Positions 7,615 to 17,475 are shown, counted from the stretch's first letter. The stretch is 64,000 nt of DNA from Paenibacillus sp. SYP-B3998 (GCF_010820665.1 NZ_JAAIKC010000001.1:744001-808000), one strand, 5' to 3'. Numbers and translations: made by a program. Notes: generated from the sequence alone by a model not told the origin.

Positions 7615-7808
7615 CTTACATTGTATCGAAAAAGAGAAGGTCTTTCAATTCCAACAATCGGGTCACGAAAGTCATTTTTTTCCTTTGAGTAGCCATATAT
7701 TTTGATTCGTGAAAACAGGCGCTTAATTTTCTTGCTGGTTTATAGACCTTGTTTCCGGAATCCATAACACTAGGGAGAAGGAAATTACATCGAAAGAGGG
7801 GAAATATT

Positions 7809-7943
7809 ATGGATTATGTAAAGACCAGAGAGGTCACATACGACCACCAAAGACTTGTAACAGGCGATAAAGTTACGCGGATCGAAGCATGACACATGGC
7901 ACCCGAAGGGCATGAAATTGGCACTTTTTCGCCGGTTAACTAA
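7809..7943 (+). pseudogene. Short interrupted reading frame
   Basis: An ATG with an excellent ribosome-binding site (AGAGGGG, seven-base spacing) opens 27 codons (MDYVKTREVTYDHQRL to RIEA), then TGA. The same frame continues protein-like for 16 more codons (HMAPEGHEIGTFSPVN) to TAA, and a hairpin follows at 7969-7991. It looks like a small gene cut by a nonsense change. The family is not recognised. Confidence 0.35.
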
Positions 7944-8084
7944 GCTGAAGCAAACTTTGCATGCAACAAGACCTTGTCAATGCCAAGGTCTATTGGGTTG
8001 ATCTCTTTCATGTGTAAACTGAGAACGTAGATTTTTAACAGATCAACGGATGGCTGTCCCGTTTCTGAGGCTCTTAAATAAAGC

Positions 8085-8115
8085 TTGAAGGTGACGTAAC
8101 GTCACCGAATATAAT
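8085..8115 (+). promoter_or_regulatory. MerR-type promoter with 19-bp spacer and operator dyad
   Basis: TTGAAG (8085-8090) and TATAAT (8110-8115) are 19 bp apart. The spacer contains GTGACGTAACGTCAC, a perfect 7-1-7 dyad. An over-long spacer with a centred dyad is the hallmark of promoters activated by MerR-family proteins, so the next gene is probably autoregulated. Confidence 0.75.
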
Positions 8116-8141
8116 AGAAATAACGAGAGGAGGACGAGTGC

Positions 8142-9368
8142 TTGAAGCCGGAGGAATATCAATACTTGACAACGGGTCAACTCGCGCAGCGAACAGGGAT
8201 GACTCTGAGAACGCTTCGCTACTACGACAAGATCGGTTTGCTAAAGCCGACACAATACAACCATGCATCCGGCCGCCTCTACAGTAAAGAAGATGTGGTA
8301 CGGCTGCAAAAGATCCAGATGCTTAAGTATATCGGGTTGTCCTTGGCCGAGATCAGGCAATTTATCCTAGACGACACCGCCCCCGAACAAGACATGGGAA
8401 GTTCATTGAAGATGCAAAAAGGAATCATTCAATACAAAATCGCTCATATGCAATACGTATCCAAAGCCATTGAAGAAGCGCTGGGTATGATGGATGAACA
8501 GGGACAGGAAGTAAATTGGGAAGGTTTAGCGGACATTATCCAGACGATTCATAAGGAAAAGGACTGGAGTGAGCAGTACCATAATGCGATTCGGCTGCAG
8601 GCGAGAATACGGCTGTACGATCAGTTTAGTTGGAACATGATCGGATGGCATCGGTGGTTCTTTGAGCATCTGGGCTCGCTTCCCCGTCTAAAGGTATTGG
8701 AGCTCGGCTGTGGTGATGCGGCCTTATGGAGAAGGAATGCGAACCTCGTTCCAGAAACCTGGAGCATTACGCTTACGGATCTGTCGGCAGGGATGCTTGA
8801 GGAGGCCCGGATGAGCTTGGGTGCGCATAGCGGGCAGTTCAAATTTCTGCTTGCCGACGCCCAGGAAATTCCTTTCCACGAAAACGAGTTCGATATCGTG
8901 ATAGCTAATCACATGCTTTATCATGTGCTCGATATTAACCAGGCCGTATCAGAGATGTACCGTGTGCTGAAGCCGGGCGGCTGCTTGTACGCCTCAACGA
9001 TGAGCAAAAGTCATTTGCAAGAAATCGAGCAGTTGACCCAAGCTTTCGATCCGCATATTCAGGTGCTTGACCCTGTGATGGAACGCTTCCAACTAGATAA
9101 CGGGAGAGAAACGCTGCAGGCCTCGTTTACCGCGATCGAACAGATCCGGTTTGAGGATTACATGCTGATTGACGATGTGCAGCCGCTCATCCAATACATT
9201 ACTTCAACGCCGATGAACGCGAGGAAGGTTCTTATCGGCGCGAAGCTCGACCAATTCATAACTTATTTGCGGGCCAAGATAGCGGAAAAAGGAAATCTCT
9301 ACATCACGAAGGATTCGGGATTCTTCTTGGCTAGAAAAATGCATGAGAATAAGGAGAAATACTTATGA
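8142..9368 (+). CDS. MerR-family regulator fused to a SAM methyltransferase
   Basis: A 408-residue two-domain protein. Residues 9-75 are a MerR winged helix ([19 protein letters not shown], then IGLLKP), followed by a dimerisation helix to about 125. Residues 180-300 are a class I methyltransferase with motif I VLELGCGD (185-192), acidic TDLS at the end of strand 2, and VLKPGG (276-281). MerR proteins usually sense a small ligand through the C-terminal region; here the sensor may be an enzyme that binds S-adenosylmethionine and an unknown acceptor. The start is TTG behind AGAGGAGG. The upstream promoter has the MerR architecture. Its stop overlaps the next start (ATGA), so the two proteins are translationally coupled and probably act on the same compound. 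Confidence 0.85.
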   Translation: MKPEEYQYLTTGQLAQRTGMTLRTLRYYDKIGLLKPTQYNHASGRLYSKEDVVRLQKIQMLKYIGLSLAEIRQFILDDTAPEQDMGSSLKMQKGIIQYKIAHMQYVSKAIEEALGMMDEQGQEVNWEGLADIIQTIHKEKDWSEQYHNAIRLQARIRLYDQFSWNMIGWHRWFFEHLGSLPRLKVLELGCGDAALWRRNANLVPETWSITLTDLSAGMLEEARMSLGAHSGQFKFLLADAQEIPFHENEFDIVIANHMLYHVLDINQAVSEMYRVLKPGGCLYASTMSKSHLQEIEQLTQAFDPHIQVLDPVMERFQLDNGRETLQASFTAIEQIRFEDYMLIDDVQPLIQYITSTPMNARKVLIGAKLDQFITYLRAKIAEKGNLYITKDSGFFLARKMHENKEKYL

Positions 9369-10315
9369 GACCGAAAATTGAAATGGTGAAAGAAGAAATT
9401 TTATCAAACAATTGGTACTTGTTAAAAAAAATGACCTTCAAGTATCAAAAGCGCGACGGTAGCTGGGAAACGCAAGCTAGAGAAGCGTATGACCGCGGCA
9501 ATGGCGCTGTGATTCTGCTGTATAACCGGGAAAAGCAAACCGTAATTCTAACCCGGCAATTTCGAATGCCGACCTATATGAATGGAAATGAAACCGGGAT
9601 ACTTATCGAGGCTTGCGCAGGGCTGCTGGATAAGGACTCGCCGGAGGACTGCATTCGCCGTGAAACGGAAGAGGAAACTGGATACCGGGTAACCAACGTT
9701 CACAAGGTTGGGGAGGCTTATATGTCCCCGGGATCGGTTACGGAAATATTATATTTCTTCGTGGCAGAATATACTCCGCATATGCATACGGGCCAGGGCG
9801 GAGGCGTAGAAAAAGAACAGGAAGAGATCGACGTGCTGGAGCTGCCCTTCGGGCAAGCACTGAACATGGCGGAGAACGGTGAAATACGGGATGCGAAAAC
9901 GATTATGCTGCTGCAATATGCCCAACTGCACGGGTTGCTTCATCCTGTGAGTAAGCCTCAGCATATCTTAATAGCGGGGCCTTATCGTTCCAATACGGGA
10001 GACGACAAGGTATTAATCGAAGCCAATATGCGGCTAATGAATGAAACCGCCCTGCGCGTTTATGAAATGGGGCATATGCCTGCCCTCGGCGAGTGGTACG
10101 CCATGCCGCTAATGGAAACGGCCGGCTCGCACCAGCTCGGAGATGAGATATTCGAGCGTATGTTTCACCCATCGGCCGTTCGGCTGTTATCCCATTGCGA
10201 CGCGGTTCTTAGAGTAGGAGGGCCGTCCAAGGGTGCCGATGAAATGGTAAGAACTGCAGAGGCCAAAGGGAAAAGGGTATACCGCGATCTCAGTGAAATT
10301 CCAGTGCTAGCTTAG
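9365..10315 (+). CDS. NudK-like Nudix hydrolase fused to a DUF4406 domain
   Basis: A 316-residue fusion. Residues 1-195 align well with E. coli NudK, a GDP-mannose pyrophosphatase: YDRGNGA at 42-48, [13 protein letters not shown], and a Nudix box at 86-107 with Arg99-Glu100 and Glu103-Glu104. Residues 198-312 resemble DUF4406 / nucleoside 2-deoxyribosyltransferase-like proteins ([27 protein letters not shown]), including the Glu after GAD where such enzymes keep the catalytic residue. The pairing suggests hydrolysis of a nucleoside-diphosphate derivative followed by cleavage or transfer at the N-glycosidic bond. The gene overlaps the MerR-methyltransferase by four bases and is followed by a terminator. 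The actual substrate is unknown. Confidence 0.85.
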   Translation: MRPKIEMVKEEILSNNWYLLKKMTFKYQKRDGSWETQAREAYDRGNGAVILLYNREKQTVILTRQFRMPTYMNGNETGILIEACAGLLDKDSPEDCIRRETEEETGYRVTNVHKVGEAYMSPGSVTEILYFFVAEYTPHMHTGQGGGVEKEQEEIDVLELPFGQALNMAENGEIRDAKTIMLLQYAQLHGLLHPVSKPQHILIAGPYRSNTGDDKVLIEANMRLMNETALRVYEMGHMPALGEWYAMPLMETAGSHQLGDEIFERMFHPSAVRLLSHCDAVLRVGGPSKGADEMVRTAEAKGKRVYRDLSEIPVLA

Positions 10316-10362
10316 GCAGGGGTCGCACCAACAAAACGGGATTATCTAAGGAGCATGTGAAA

Positions 10363-10410
10363 CAAAAGCAGCCCAAAACTGGAACAATACAGTCTGGGGC
10401 TGCTTTTTTC
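10363..10410 (+). terminator. Terminator of the MerR/NudK operon
   Basis: AAAAGCAGCCC pairs with GGGGCTGCTTTTTT around a loop of about 17 bases. The following 217 bases (10411-10627) hold only the next promoter region, with TATGAT near 10566. Confidence 0.85.
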
Positions 10411-10627
10411 TGTTATTCAGCTATCGTTCTTCGTCAATGACTGACTGTTGAACTAAAATAAGGGGATTTTTTTTCCGCATAAAACGATTATCCTTTAAAT
10501 TTGGGTAATGCAGTCTAATTCTTTATTTTCTCTGGACTAAGAGTGGGGAGTCTAGCATTTTGTGCTATGATATTTTACAACTTGGGAAAGTATCCTTGTC
10601 TACTACATGATGAGAGGTCGAGTATGC

Positions 10628-12424
10628 ATGAAGCGATTGAAAAAACCATGGAGAACGTCAACCACACTCTATATTTTGCTTTTTACGATGGTTGTGCTGC
10701 CCATTTTGACGATTAGCGCGACCATACTTCAGGTGTATAAAAGAGATTTGCTACAGCAAACGACAGAAAGAACGCTTCAAACCCTCCACGCGGTGACGTA
10801 TTCGATCGAGCAGGAAATAAACAATGTAGTGACCTTTTCCGCTGCGGTGGGCATGGATTCTGAAGTGCTGGAGACGGCGACTTTACTGCATGAATCAACG
10901 ACGAGCGAGAGGCAGCCCTATTATATTGATTTATCAAAAGCGCTAGGCAAATATAGCTCTTCCATGTCAGGAAGGGTGCAGTCGATTAATTTTTTTTATA
11001 AAGGCGGGGGCGTTTACTCCTACTTAAAAGATTTGGCCATAGAAGATACAAATCTGCGTAAAATGGACTGGTATAAGCCAACAGTCACCGGGCAGGACCA
11101 CGTGCATTTCTTAGGTAAGCAAGTTGGTGTGCTCTACGGGGCACCCGAATCCACTAGCATTGTAACGACCATTTCACCTAGCTATTTTCAAATGCTACAT
11201 GATATTGATTTTATTTATTTTGTGTTTAGTCGGGATCATTTCGAGAAAATACTGTGGCAAAATCCGATCAGCGGATCATCCGCTTTCCGCATCGTAACGA
11301 CGGGTGGAGATGTCATTGCTTCGAGTTATAACTTGCCGCCTAAGGAGCAGGGCATAGAGGCTTCACTCATGAGTCGGATTACCTCGGAGCGTGAGGGGAA
11401 CTTCGTCGACACGATTCATGGTCAAAAGATGCTGGTTGCTTTTGCAACGGTGGACATTGCGAATTGGAAGGTCGTTTACCAAATCCCCTATAGCGAGTTG
11501 ACGGCGAATTATCGGAGTATTTACCAACTAGTGCTTTTCGCCACGTTTGTCGTTATTGTTGTATTCCTCATCATTTCTTTCTATCTCGTACATAATTTAA
11601 TGAAGCCCATTCATGTGCTTGTAGTGAAAATGTCGCGTGTAATGGATGGGAATCTCAATGCCAAAATTGAGGCATCCGGGAGCGCCGAAACCGTCACGCT
11701 TGGACGTACGTTCAACCATATGATGGATCAAATTAAGTTGCTCATCAAGCAAACGGAGCAGCAGGAGAAAGCGAAGCAGAAGGCCGAATTCGCGGCGATG
11801 CAATCGCAGATTAACCCGCATTTTCTTATTAATACACTCAATTCTATTAAACTCATGGCGATCATTAGCCGCGTGGACAACATTCGCAATATGACGCAGG
11901 CGTTGATCCGGTTAGTTTCTTCTTCCTTTAACCGAGGCGGCAGCTTAACGCCGCTCTCCGATGAAGTGGACAACTTAAAGCAGTATATTTTCATCATGGA
12001 GACAAGATATGGGAATAAATTCGAGGTGCAATGGGACGTTGATGAATCGGCCAAGCCGCTTTATATTTTGAAACTATTGCTCCAACCCATTCTTGAGAAT
12101 GCCATTACACACGGTTTGGTGAGCAAAGAGACGAACGGTACGATTCGGATTGTCATTCACAAGAAGGGTGAACAGTTGTGCATTGGCATCGCAGACGATG
12201 GCATCGGAATTTCAGACGAGCAGATCGAGAAGTTGCAAGACCCTGATCAGGATTATACCTTCAGTGGGATGGGCATTCTCAATGTGCATCACCGCATTCA
12301 ACTTCACTATGGACAACAATATGGGGTAACGATAGAACGACTAGAACCGTCTGGTACCAAGGTGGAAATCACGGTTCCAGTCATACGAAGCCGCGAAGAG
12401 GATCAATCGGGTAGTTCAAAATAG
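10628..12424 (+). CDS. YesM-like sensor histidine kinase
   Basis: A 598-residue membrane kinase of the YesM/LytS type that controls sugar uptake genes. One membrane helix at 13-33 and one at about 295-317 enclose an extracellular Cache-like sensor, followed by a HAMP linker. The His_kinase box (SQINPHFLINTLNSIK) carries the phospho-accepting His398. The ATP-binding domain contains LLLQPILENAITHG and the glycine-rich ADDGIGI and GMGILNVHHR. The ATG at 10628 is preferred (AGAGGT ten bases upstream); an ATG seven codons earlier lacks one. The partner is the YesN-like regulator at 15722, separated from it by the transporter genes it probably controls. The stimulus may be a sugar or a loaded binding protein. 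Confidence 0.9.
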   Translation: MKRLKKPWRTSTTLYILLFTMVVLPILTISATILQVYKRDLLQQTTERTLQTLHAVTYSIEQEINNVVTFSAAVGMDSEVLETATLLHESTTSERQPYYIDLSKALGKYSSSMSGRVQSINFFYKGGGVYSYLKDLAIEDTNLRKMDWYKPTVTGQDHVHFLGKQVGVLYGAPESTSIVTTISPSYFQMLHDIDFIYFVFSRDHFEKILWQNPISGSSAFRIVTTGGDVIASSYNLPPKEQGIEASLMSRITSEREGNFVDTIHGQKMLVAFATVDIANWKVVYQIPYSELTANYRSIYQLVLFATFVVIVVFLIISFYLVHNLMKPIHVLVVKMSRVMDGNLNAKIEASGSAETVTLGRTFNHMMDQIKLLIKQTEQQEKAKQKAEFAAMQSQINPHFLINTLNSIKLMAIISRVDNIRNMTQALIRLVSSSFNRGGSLTPLSDEVDNLKQYIFIMETRYGNKFEVQWDVDESAKPLYILKLLLQPILENAITHGLVSKETNGTIRIVIHKKGEQLCIGIADDGIGISDEQIEKLQDPDQDYTFSGMGILNVHHRIQLHYGQQYGVTIERLEPSGTKVEITVPVIRSREEDQSGSSK

Positions 12425-12528
12425 ATCAAGAAAAGAGCAAAAACGATCATTCGGCTGTATGAAAGAATCGATTATGATTAAGGCAAGGTACGAATAACCT
12501 AATCGAGATCAGGTGGAGGGTCAATGCG

Positions 12529-13848
12529 ATGAAGAAGAGAAAATGGGTAAGCTCCTTGGCTTTGGTGGGGTTAGTGTCTGTGACGGCTTTGACAGGCTGC
12601 GGAGGCGCGAATAAAGCAGTTACGTCAGCAAGTGCAGTGCCGGAAGCGACCAAAGTGGCATCACAGACGGCTAAACCGACTGAACCTGTGAAGTTGAAGC
12701 TCGCGATGTGGGACACGAAAGCCGATTTGGAATTTTGGACAGAGAAAGTAAAGGAATATTCCAAAATGAAGCCAAATGTAACTGTCGAAGTTGAGAAAGT
12801 GCCTGACAATGGCGGTCAGTATCTCAAAGTTAGACTTGCTGCGAACGATCTGCCTGATCTCATGTATTTGAAGCCTGCGCATTTCCAAATTTATAAGCAA
12901 GCGCTGCTGCCTTTGGATGATTTGAACGCAGTTAAAACGAACAAATACCCGACTAAAGTAGATGGCAGGACACTAGGCGTTCCTTTAGTTTCATTCACAG
13001 AATTTGTGTACTATCATCCTAGTATTTTCAAAGAATTAGGCATCGAAGTTCCGAAAACGTTTTCAGAATTCATGGCGACAATGGAAAAAGTGAAAGCTAG
13101 CGGCAAGTATACGCCATTATCCCTAGGCGGGAAAGAAGACTGGACGTTCTACCCGCTGATGGAGTTCGGACCGCACATTTTGTCGGGCGATGAGAATTAT
13201 CTTGCCAATCTTGCCAAAAATCCGGCGCCTTTCGCAGCGGGCAGCACCTTTGACAAGGTTGGAAAAGCAGTGAAGGAGATTGCAGACAAAAAGTACGCAG
13301 GTCCTGACGCATTGTCGGTATCATTTGATCAATCGACACAATCTTTTGAGGCTAAGAAGTCAGCCATGATTGCACTCGGCCAGTGGTATTACGCTTCTTA
13401 CATGGAGAAAGTCAAAGCTGATGACGATCTTGGGGTATTTCCGCTACCTTTCAGGGATTCAGAGAGCACAGATTTGCAATCCATCATGATGGCGGATATG
13501 AATGTTGGAATTAATAAAAGTTCCAAAAACGTGGATGAAGCCAAGGCGTTCTACGAGTGGATGTTCAGTAAAGACGTGTACACGAGCTTCATTAATAAGC
13601 TCCAGCAGTTTTCCACGGTTAACGGCGTGTCAGCGGAACTTCCATTCTTCAATACGTGGACGACGAAATATCCCTATAAACCTTTCGTTTACAACGGAAC
13701 GGATGAAGGTTATGCGAAGGTAAGCTCCGCTGCGCAGTTTGATTCGAAAAAAGCGGCTCAAAGTATTTTTGCAGGCAAATCGATTGACGCAGTAGAGAAA
13801 GAGCTCAATGAGAAGTGGAAGAAAGCCATTGATTCAACGACGAAGTAA
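12529..13848 (+). CDS. Sugar ABC transporter substrate-binding lipoprotein
   Basis: A 439-residue family 1 extracellular solute-binding protein. The signal peptide ends in LTGC, with lipidated Cys24, followed by an Ala/Thr/Lys-rich linker to about residue 50. The mature protein begins KLKLAMWDTKADLEFW and has the usual two-lobe features (NDLPDLMYLKP, TLGVPLVSFTEFVYYHPSIFKELG). It captures an oligosaccharide or sugar for the two permeases that follow; the ATPase is encoded elsewhere (probably a shared MsmX-type protein). The start is ATG with GGTGGAGGG upstream. A terminator-like hairpin directly after it would make this protein more abundant than the permeases. Confidence 0.92.
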   Translation: MKKRKWVSSLALVGLVSVTALTGCGGANKAVTSASAVPEATKVASQTAKPTEPVKLKLAMWDTKADLEFWTEKVKEYSKMKPNVTVEVEKVPDNGGQYLKVRLAANDLPDLMYLKPAHFQIYKQALLPLDDLNAVKTNKYPTKVDGRTLGVPLVSFTEFVYYHPSIFKELGIEVPKTFSEFMATMEKVKASGKYTPLSLGGKEDWTFYPLMEFGPHILSGDENYLANLAKNPAPFAAGSTFDKVGKAVKEIADKKYAGPDALSVSFDQSTQSFEAKKSAMIALGQWYYASYMEKVKADDDLGVFPLPFRDSESTDLQSIMMADMNVGINKSSKNVDEAKAFYEWMFSKDVYTSFINKLQQFSTVNGVSAELPFFNTWTTKYPYKPFVYNGTDEGYAKVSSAAQFDSKKAAQSIFAGKSIDAVEKELNEKWKKAIDSTTK

Positions 13849-13857
13849 CGATCATAG

Positions 13858-13897
13858 CGGGTACTATTTTGGGCAAGATGGAATAGTACCCTTTTTA
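13858..13897 (+). terminator. Hairpin terminator between binding protein and permeases
   Basis: GGGTACTATT (13859-13868) pairs with AATAGTACCC (13882-13891), then TTTTTAT. It probably allows partial read-through so that the binding protein is made in excess. Confidence 0.8.
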
Positions 13898-13941
13898 TAT
13901 CAACGAGAGCTGAATCTCGTTACACATAGGAGTGAGTGAAG

Positions 13942-14823
13942 ATGAGCTACACCGTACAGAAGAAAGTAATCATTTGTTCGTTTTTATTCGTTCCTGTTGC
14001 ACTCATGCTTTTATTTCTCATCTATCCAACGTTTCAACTGTTTCGCTACAGTATGACGAACTGGGATGGATACAGCGAGGGCTTGATATATATTGGGTTG
14101 GAAAACTATCGCAAGCTGCTTTTCGATTTCCCGGATGCGTGGCAAGCGATTGGGAACAATGGCATTTACTTTGTCGTGCACTTACTTTTTATTCCTGTGG
14201 AAGTGATGACGGCCGTGCTGCTCAATCGGACAATTCGTGGCAGTTCCTTTTTCCGGTTCACGGTGCTGATGCCTTATATTATTAATGGAATCGCGGTTGC
14301 TTTCATGTTCAGCTATATCTACAATCCAGTGAATGGTCCTCTAAATGAGCTGCTTCGATGGATAGGGCTAGAATTCATCATTACCGGATGGCTAAGCAAT
14401 CTGCATGTAGTCAACTACTCGCTGGTCGCCGTTTCTATTTGGCGCTTCAGCGGGGTTCATGTCATTCTCGTGCTAGCCGGATTGCAATCAATTCCAACGG
14501 ATTTATATGAGGCTGCCAAAATGGATGGCGCGGGCTTTTGGACGCAGCTGCGTCAAATAACATTGCCAGGCATACGTCGGGTGATGGAAATCATCTTGTT
14601 CTTAAACATTTCCGGTGCGCTGCTGCAATACGATATTCCGTACGTAATGACAGGCGGGGGGCCTGGAACAGCGAGCTCCACGTTCGGGTTGTTTTCCTTA
14701 CAGACAGCGTTTACTTATAACAATTACGGCCTCGCTTCGGCTATGGCAGTCAGTCTTCTGATCTTGATCATTTGCTTCTCTTCCTTACAAAATTGGATCA
14801 TTAAAGATAGGAGCGGGTCTTAA
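13942..14823 (+). CDS. Sugar ABC transporter permease (MalF/UgpA type)
   Basis: A 293-residue membrane protein with six helices. The inner-membrane permease signature EAAKMDGAGFWTQLRQITLPG, which docks with the ATPase, lies around residue 193. The first membrane segment (FVPVALMLLFLIYPTFQLFRYSM) and the N-terminal YxMTNWDG pattern are typical of the MalF half of carbohydrate importers. The ATG at 13942 has AGGAG nine bases upstream; a GTG two codons earlier would be too close to it. The stop is immediately followed by the next start, so the two permeases are co-translated. It forms the membrane pore with the next gene product. Confidence 0.92.
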   Translation: MSYTVQKKVIICSFLFVPVALMLLFLIYPTFQLFRYSMTNWDGYSEGLIYIGLENYRKLLFDFPDAWQAIGNNGIYFVVHLLFIPVEVMTAVLLNRTIRGSSFFRFTVLMPYIINGIAVAFMFSYIYNPVNGPLNELLRWIGLEFIITGWLSNLHVVNYSLVAVSIWRFSGVHVILVLAGLQSIPTDLYEAAKMDGAGFWTQLRQITLPGIRRVMEIILFLNISGALLQYDIPYVMTGGGPGTASSTFGLFSLQTAFTYNNYGLASAMAVSLLILIICFSSLQNWIIKDRSGS

Positions 14824-15675
14824 ATGAAACGATCCCTAACGGCGAGTAAACAGCAATTGCTGAGCAATGCGCTATACTATATACTTTTTATAGCGATGTG
14901 TTTACTTGTTTTTATACCTATTTTGCTTGTTGTATTCGGCTCCTTGAAGACAAATGCAGAACTGGCCGCTACGTCGCCGTTCTCTTTCCCAAGCAATTGG
15001 TTCCATTTTGAAAATTACGTTAAAGCCTTCAACGAAGGACATATTTTACTAGGTTTGCGCAATACGGTCGTGATGGTTGTCATCAGCATGGCTGGCAATG
15101 CGCTGCTCGGTACGATGACGGCTTTTGTGCTTAATCGCTTTGATTTTAAGTTCAAGAAATTAGTGCTGCTGCTCTTCATGGTTTCAATGATTATTCCGAC
15201 CTATACAACGGAGATCGCGCGCTTTCAATTAATTCATTCTATGCATTTGTACAATACGCTAGGCGCTCCCCTGCTTATTTATGTGGGCACAGATATTATG
15301 CAGATTTATATTTACATTCAGTTTCTGGAAAAGATATCGGCGCAGCTTGATGAGAGCGCGATGATGGATGGCGCATCTTATTTTCGTGTGTTCCGCTCGA
15401 TTATTTTTCCTTTACTGCTGCCGGCAACGGCTACGCTTGGGATTCTCAAAAGCGTCACGATCATGAACGATATTTATTTGCAAAATTTATATATGCCCAA
15501 AAAGGAGCTGGCAACTTTACCGACGGCGCTCATGGCTTTTGTGGGCGAGCGCAGCTCTGATTTGGTAGCTTTGTGCGCAGGAATTATTATGGTGCTGCTG
15601 CCGAGCATGCTGTTTTACATTGCCTTCCAACGGTATATCTTCAATGGATTAATGGATGGAGCGATCAAAGGATAG
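14824..15675 (+). CDS. Sugar ABC transporter permease (MalG/UgpE type)
   Basis: A 283-residue permease with six predicted helices and the EAA-type loop DESAMMDGASYFRVFRSIIFPLLLP near residue 178. The C-terminal QRYIFNGLMDGAIKG is characteristic of MalG-family partners. It begins on the base after the upstream permease stop, with GGAGCGG as ribosome-binding site, and is the second half of the importer fed by the lipoprotein at 12529. The substrate is unknown; the neighbourhood (chitinase, lyase) suggests a plant or microbial oligosaccharide. Confidence 0.92.
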   Translation: MKRSLTASKQQLLSNALYYILFIAMCLLVFIPILLVVFGSLKTNAELAATSPFSFPSNWFHFENYVKAFNEGHILLGLRNTVVMVVISMAGNALLGTMTAFVLNRFDFKFKKLVLLLFMVSMIIPTYTTEIARFQLIHSMHLYNTLGAPLLIYVGTDIMQIYIYIQFLEKISAQLDESAMMDGASYFRVFRSIIFPLLLPATATLGILKSVTIMNDIYLQNLYMPKKELATLPTALMAFVGERSSDLVALCAGIIMVLLPSMLFYIAFQRYIFNGLMDGAIKG

Positions 15676-15721
15676 CCTGTGAGATGGCTAAGAAGCAGTT
15701 CTTCATGTGGGGGGTTACTGG

Positions 15722-17419
15722 GTGTATAAGATGATGATCGTTGACGATGAACCGTTAGTTCGTTTGGCCTTGCATCATTTGATTAATTGGCAGGCTCTCC
15801 ATATTGAAATTGTGTGTGAAGCGGCTGATGGCGTGGAAGGGCTGGCCATGCTTAAACAGGCTGGCGACATTGATCTGCTGCTTGTTGATATACAGATGCC
15901 GCGCATGAATGGCATTGAGCTCCTGAAAGCATTGGCTTTGGATGATCCCGCTTTGCGTAAACGTCCAGTTCCAATAATTCTAAGCGCTTACAGCGATTAT
16001 AGTTATGTACGAGAAGCTTTTCTGCTAGGGGCGATGGATTACATTGTCAAGGTGGACATGGATGAGGAGCATATTATTCCTGTCATGACCAAAGCAGTGG
16101 AGGAGCTTGTTCGCTTACGGATGGTTTCTAGCGCCTCAACTACAGGGGAAACTGGCGAATTCCCACTTGAAGAACGCGAGCAGCATGCGGTTAATCAAAA
16201 GTATGGGCTGCAAATCGATCGGGACGCGCAGCTTCAAAAGCTGCTTGATGTAGACCCGAAGCTTGATGCTGAGGGATTTAAGGCATTATCGGCAGAAGCT
16301 GCTTTCGTGAATGAAACGAATCAAAAGGCTATTGTTGTCCATGTGGCCAAAAATATCGATGTAAGAAGGTCGCATAGTTTTATTCAGCAGACGATTCATA
16401 CAGTGCTTCATGAAACGTCGATAAAGCATGAATTGGTTCGGCGAGATGATTTCGAATATGTGCTGTTCTGCGCGTTCCCTCAGGACCGCAGCGTGTCAGC
16501 GATTCGGGAGAAGATTCACAGCGCATTGACGATGATTCAGACTAGGTTGCTGCAATATGTGAACGCTGCCATTTCGGTAGGTATAAGCGACTTGAGTCAT
16601 GGCGTTTCGCAGTGGCACCACCTTTATCATCAGGCGCGCCAACTTGCGCGAAGAAGCTACTTTGAAGGCTTCGGCAAGCTGTTTTATCAGGAATCGGCTA
16701 CATGTAACGGAAATGTGACCGATCAAATGAGGAAACAGGAACAGTCGTGGTGGGACAACCTCAAAGCTGACCGTCTAGTCGTGCTTCAGGCGCTGAAGCT
16801 TACGGATGAGCAACAATGGCTGCTTGTATACGAACGAATGGAAAAGCTCTTGCAAAACACTAAACAGAAATCTCCCGACATCATGAGAGCTTTTTTCATT
16901 GATATTTTGTGGGAGATTGGCGCAATTCTTTATGCCAAAGGCATTCGCTTGGAAGAGGTTCAGCCAACGGCTAGCAATCCATTTGACGAAATCAAGCTTA
17001 TCGGGACGCTTGAGGAAGGCTTGTATTACGTCAAGCAGATTCTGCTTCGTACCCATGCTATGATTCACGAAACTAATTCCAATAACGCTGTTCGCTACAG
17101 CACTCCGATCGCTAACGCGAAACGATTTCTTGACTTGCATTATCGCGAGGAAGTCAATCAGACGCTTATTAGTGAGATGGTCGGCGTGAGCGAGAGTTAT
17201 TTGAGCAAACAATTTGTGAAAGAAGTAGGCTGCAACTTTATTCATTATTTGACAAGGCTGAGGGTTGAAGAGGCAAAAAGATTATTGGAATTGGGGATTA
17301 AGATTTCTGATATTTCGGAGAAAATTGGCTATCTGAACCCTGAGCATTTTAGCCGTATGTTCAAAAAAATGACTGGATACAGTCCCAAGGCCTACCGGGA
17401 AAGTTTGGGAAAGGCTTAG
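15722..17419 (+). CDS. YesN-like AraC-type response regulator
   Basis: A 565-residue cytoplasmic response regulator. The receiver domain (1-125) has the acidic pair Asp8-Asp9, phospho-acceptor Asp56 in LLLVDIQMPRMNG and the conserved Lys in DYIVKVDMDEE. A central region of about 300 residues, common in YesN proteins, is followed by a C-terminal AraC double helix-turn-helix (ISEMVGVSESYLSKQFVKEVG and EHFSRMFKKMTGYSPKAYRE). The GTG at 15722 is favoured because the protein then begins VYKMMIVDDEP, the normal family start, behind a GGGGGG stretch; the frame opens five codons earlier. It is the partner of the kinase at 10628 and probably activates the intervening sugar transporter genes. Confidence 0.9.
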   Translation: MYKMMIVDDEPLVRLALHHLINWQALHIEIVCEAADGVEGLAMLKQAGDIDLLLVDIQMPRMNGIELLKALALDDPALRKRPVPIILSAYSDYSYVREAFLLGAMDYIVKVDMDEEHIIPVMTKAVEELVRLRMVSSASTTGETGEFPLEEREQHAVNQKYGLQIDRDAQLQKLLDVDPKLDAEGFKALSAEAAFVNETNQKAIVVHVAKNIDVRRSHSFIQQTIHTVLHETSIKHELVRRDDFEYVLFCAFPQDRSVSAIREKIHSALTMIQTRLLQYVNAAISVGISDLSHGVSQWHHLYHQARQLARRSYFEGFGKLFYQESATCNGNVTDQMRKQEQSWWDNLKADRLVVLQALKLTDEQQWLLVYERMEKLLQNTKQKSPDIMRAFFIDILWEIGAILYAKGIRLEEVQPTASNPFDEIKLIGTLEEGLYYVKQILLRTHAMIHETNSNNAVRYSTPIANAKRFLDLHYREEVNQTLISEMVGVSESYLSKQFVKEVGCNFIHYLTRLRVEEAKRLLELGIKISDISEKIGYLNPEHFSRMFKKMTGYSPKAYRESLGKA

Positions 17420-17432
17420 GCATAGAAGGTCC

Positions 17433-17475
17433 AAAAAGAGCTGACCTTTCTTGATTTCTTGAGGCAGCTCTTTTT
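17433..17475 (+). terminator. Terminator of the YesMN/sugar ABC locus
   Basis: AAAAAGAGCTG and CAGCTCTTTTT form a perfect 11-bp stem with a 21-base loop. Confidence 0.85.

Larger units (their letters stand above)
7507..8141. other. Gap between the iron gene and the MerR gene
   Basis: The gap contains the Fur box at 7600-7614, a short interrupted reading frame at 7809-7943, a hairpin AGACCTTG/CAAGGTCT (7969-7991) and the MerR-type promoter at 8085-8115. Nothing else in 635 bases looks coding. Confidence 0.5.

Noticed and set aside
13932-14285. 117-codon frame overlapping the first sugar permease
   Set aside because: It is in a different frame of an unambiguous permease and has no ribosome-binding site or family resemblance.
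16775-17245. 156-codon minus-strand frame
   Set aside because: It is antisense to the response regulator's C-terminal half and is explained by that gene's codon use.
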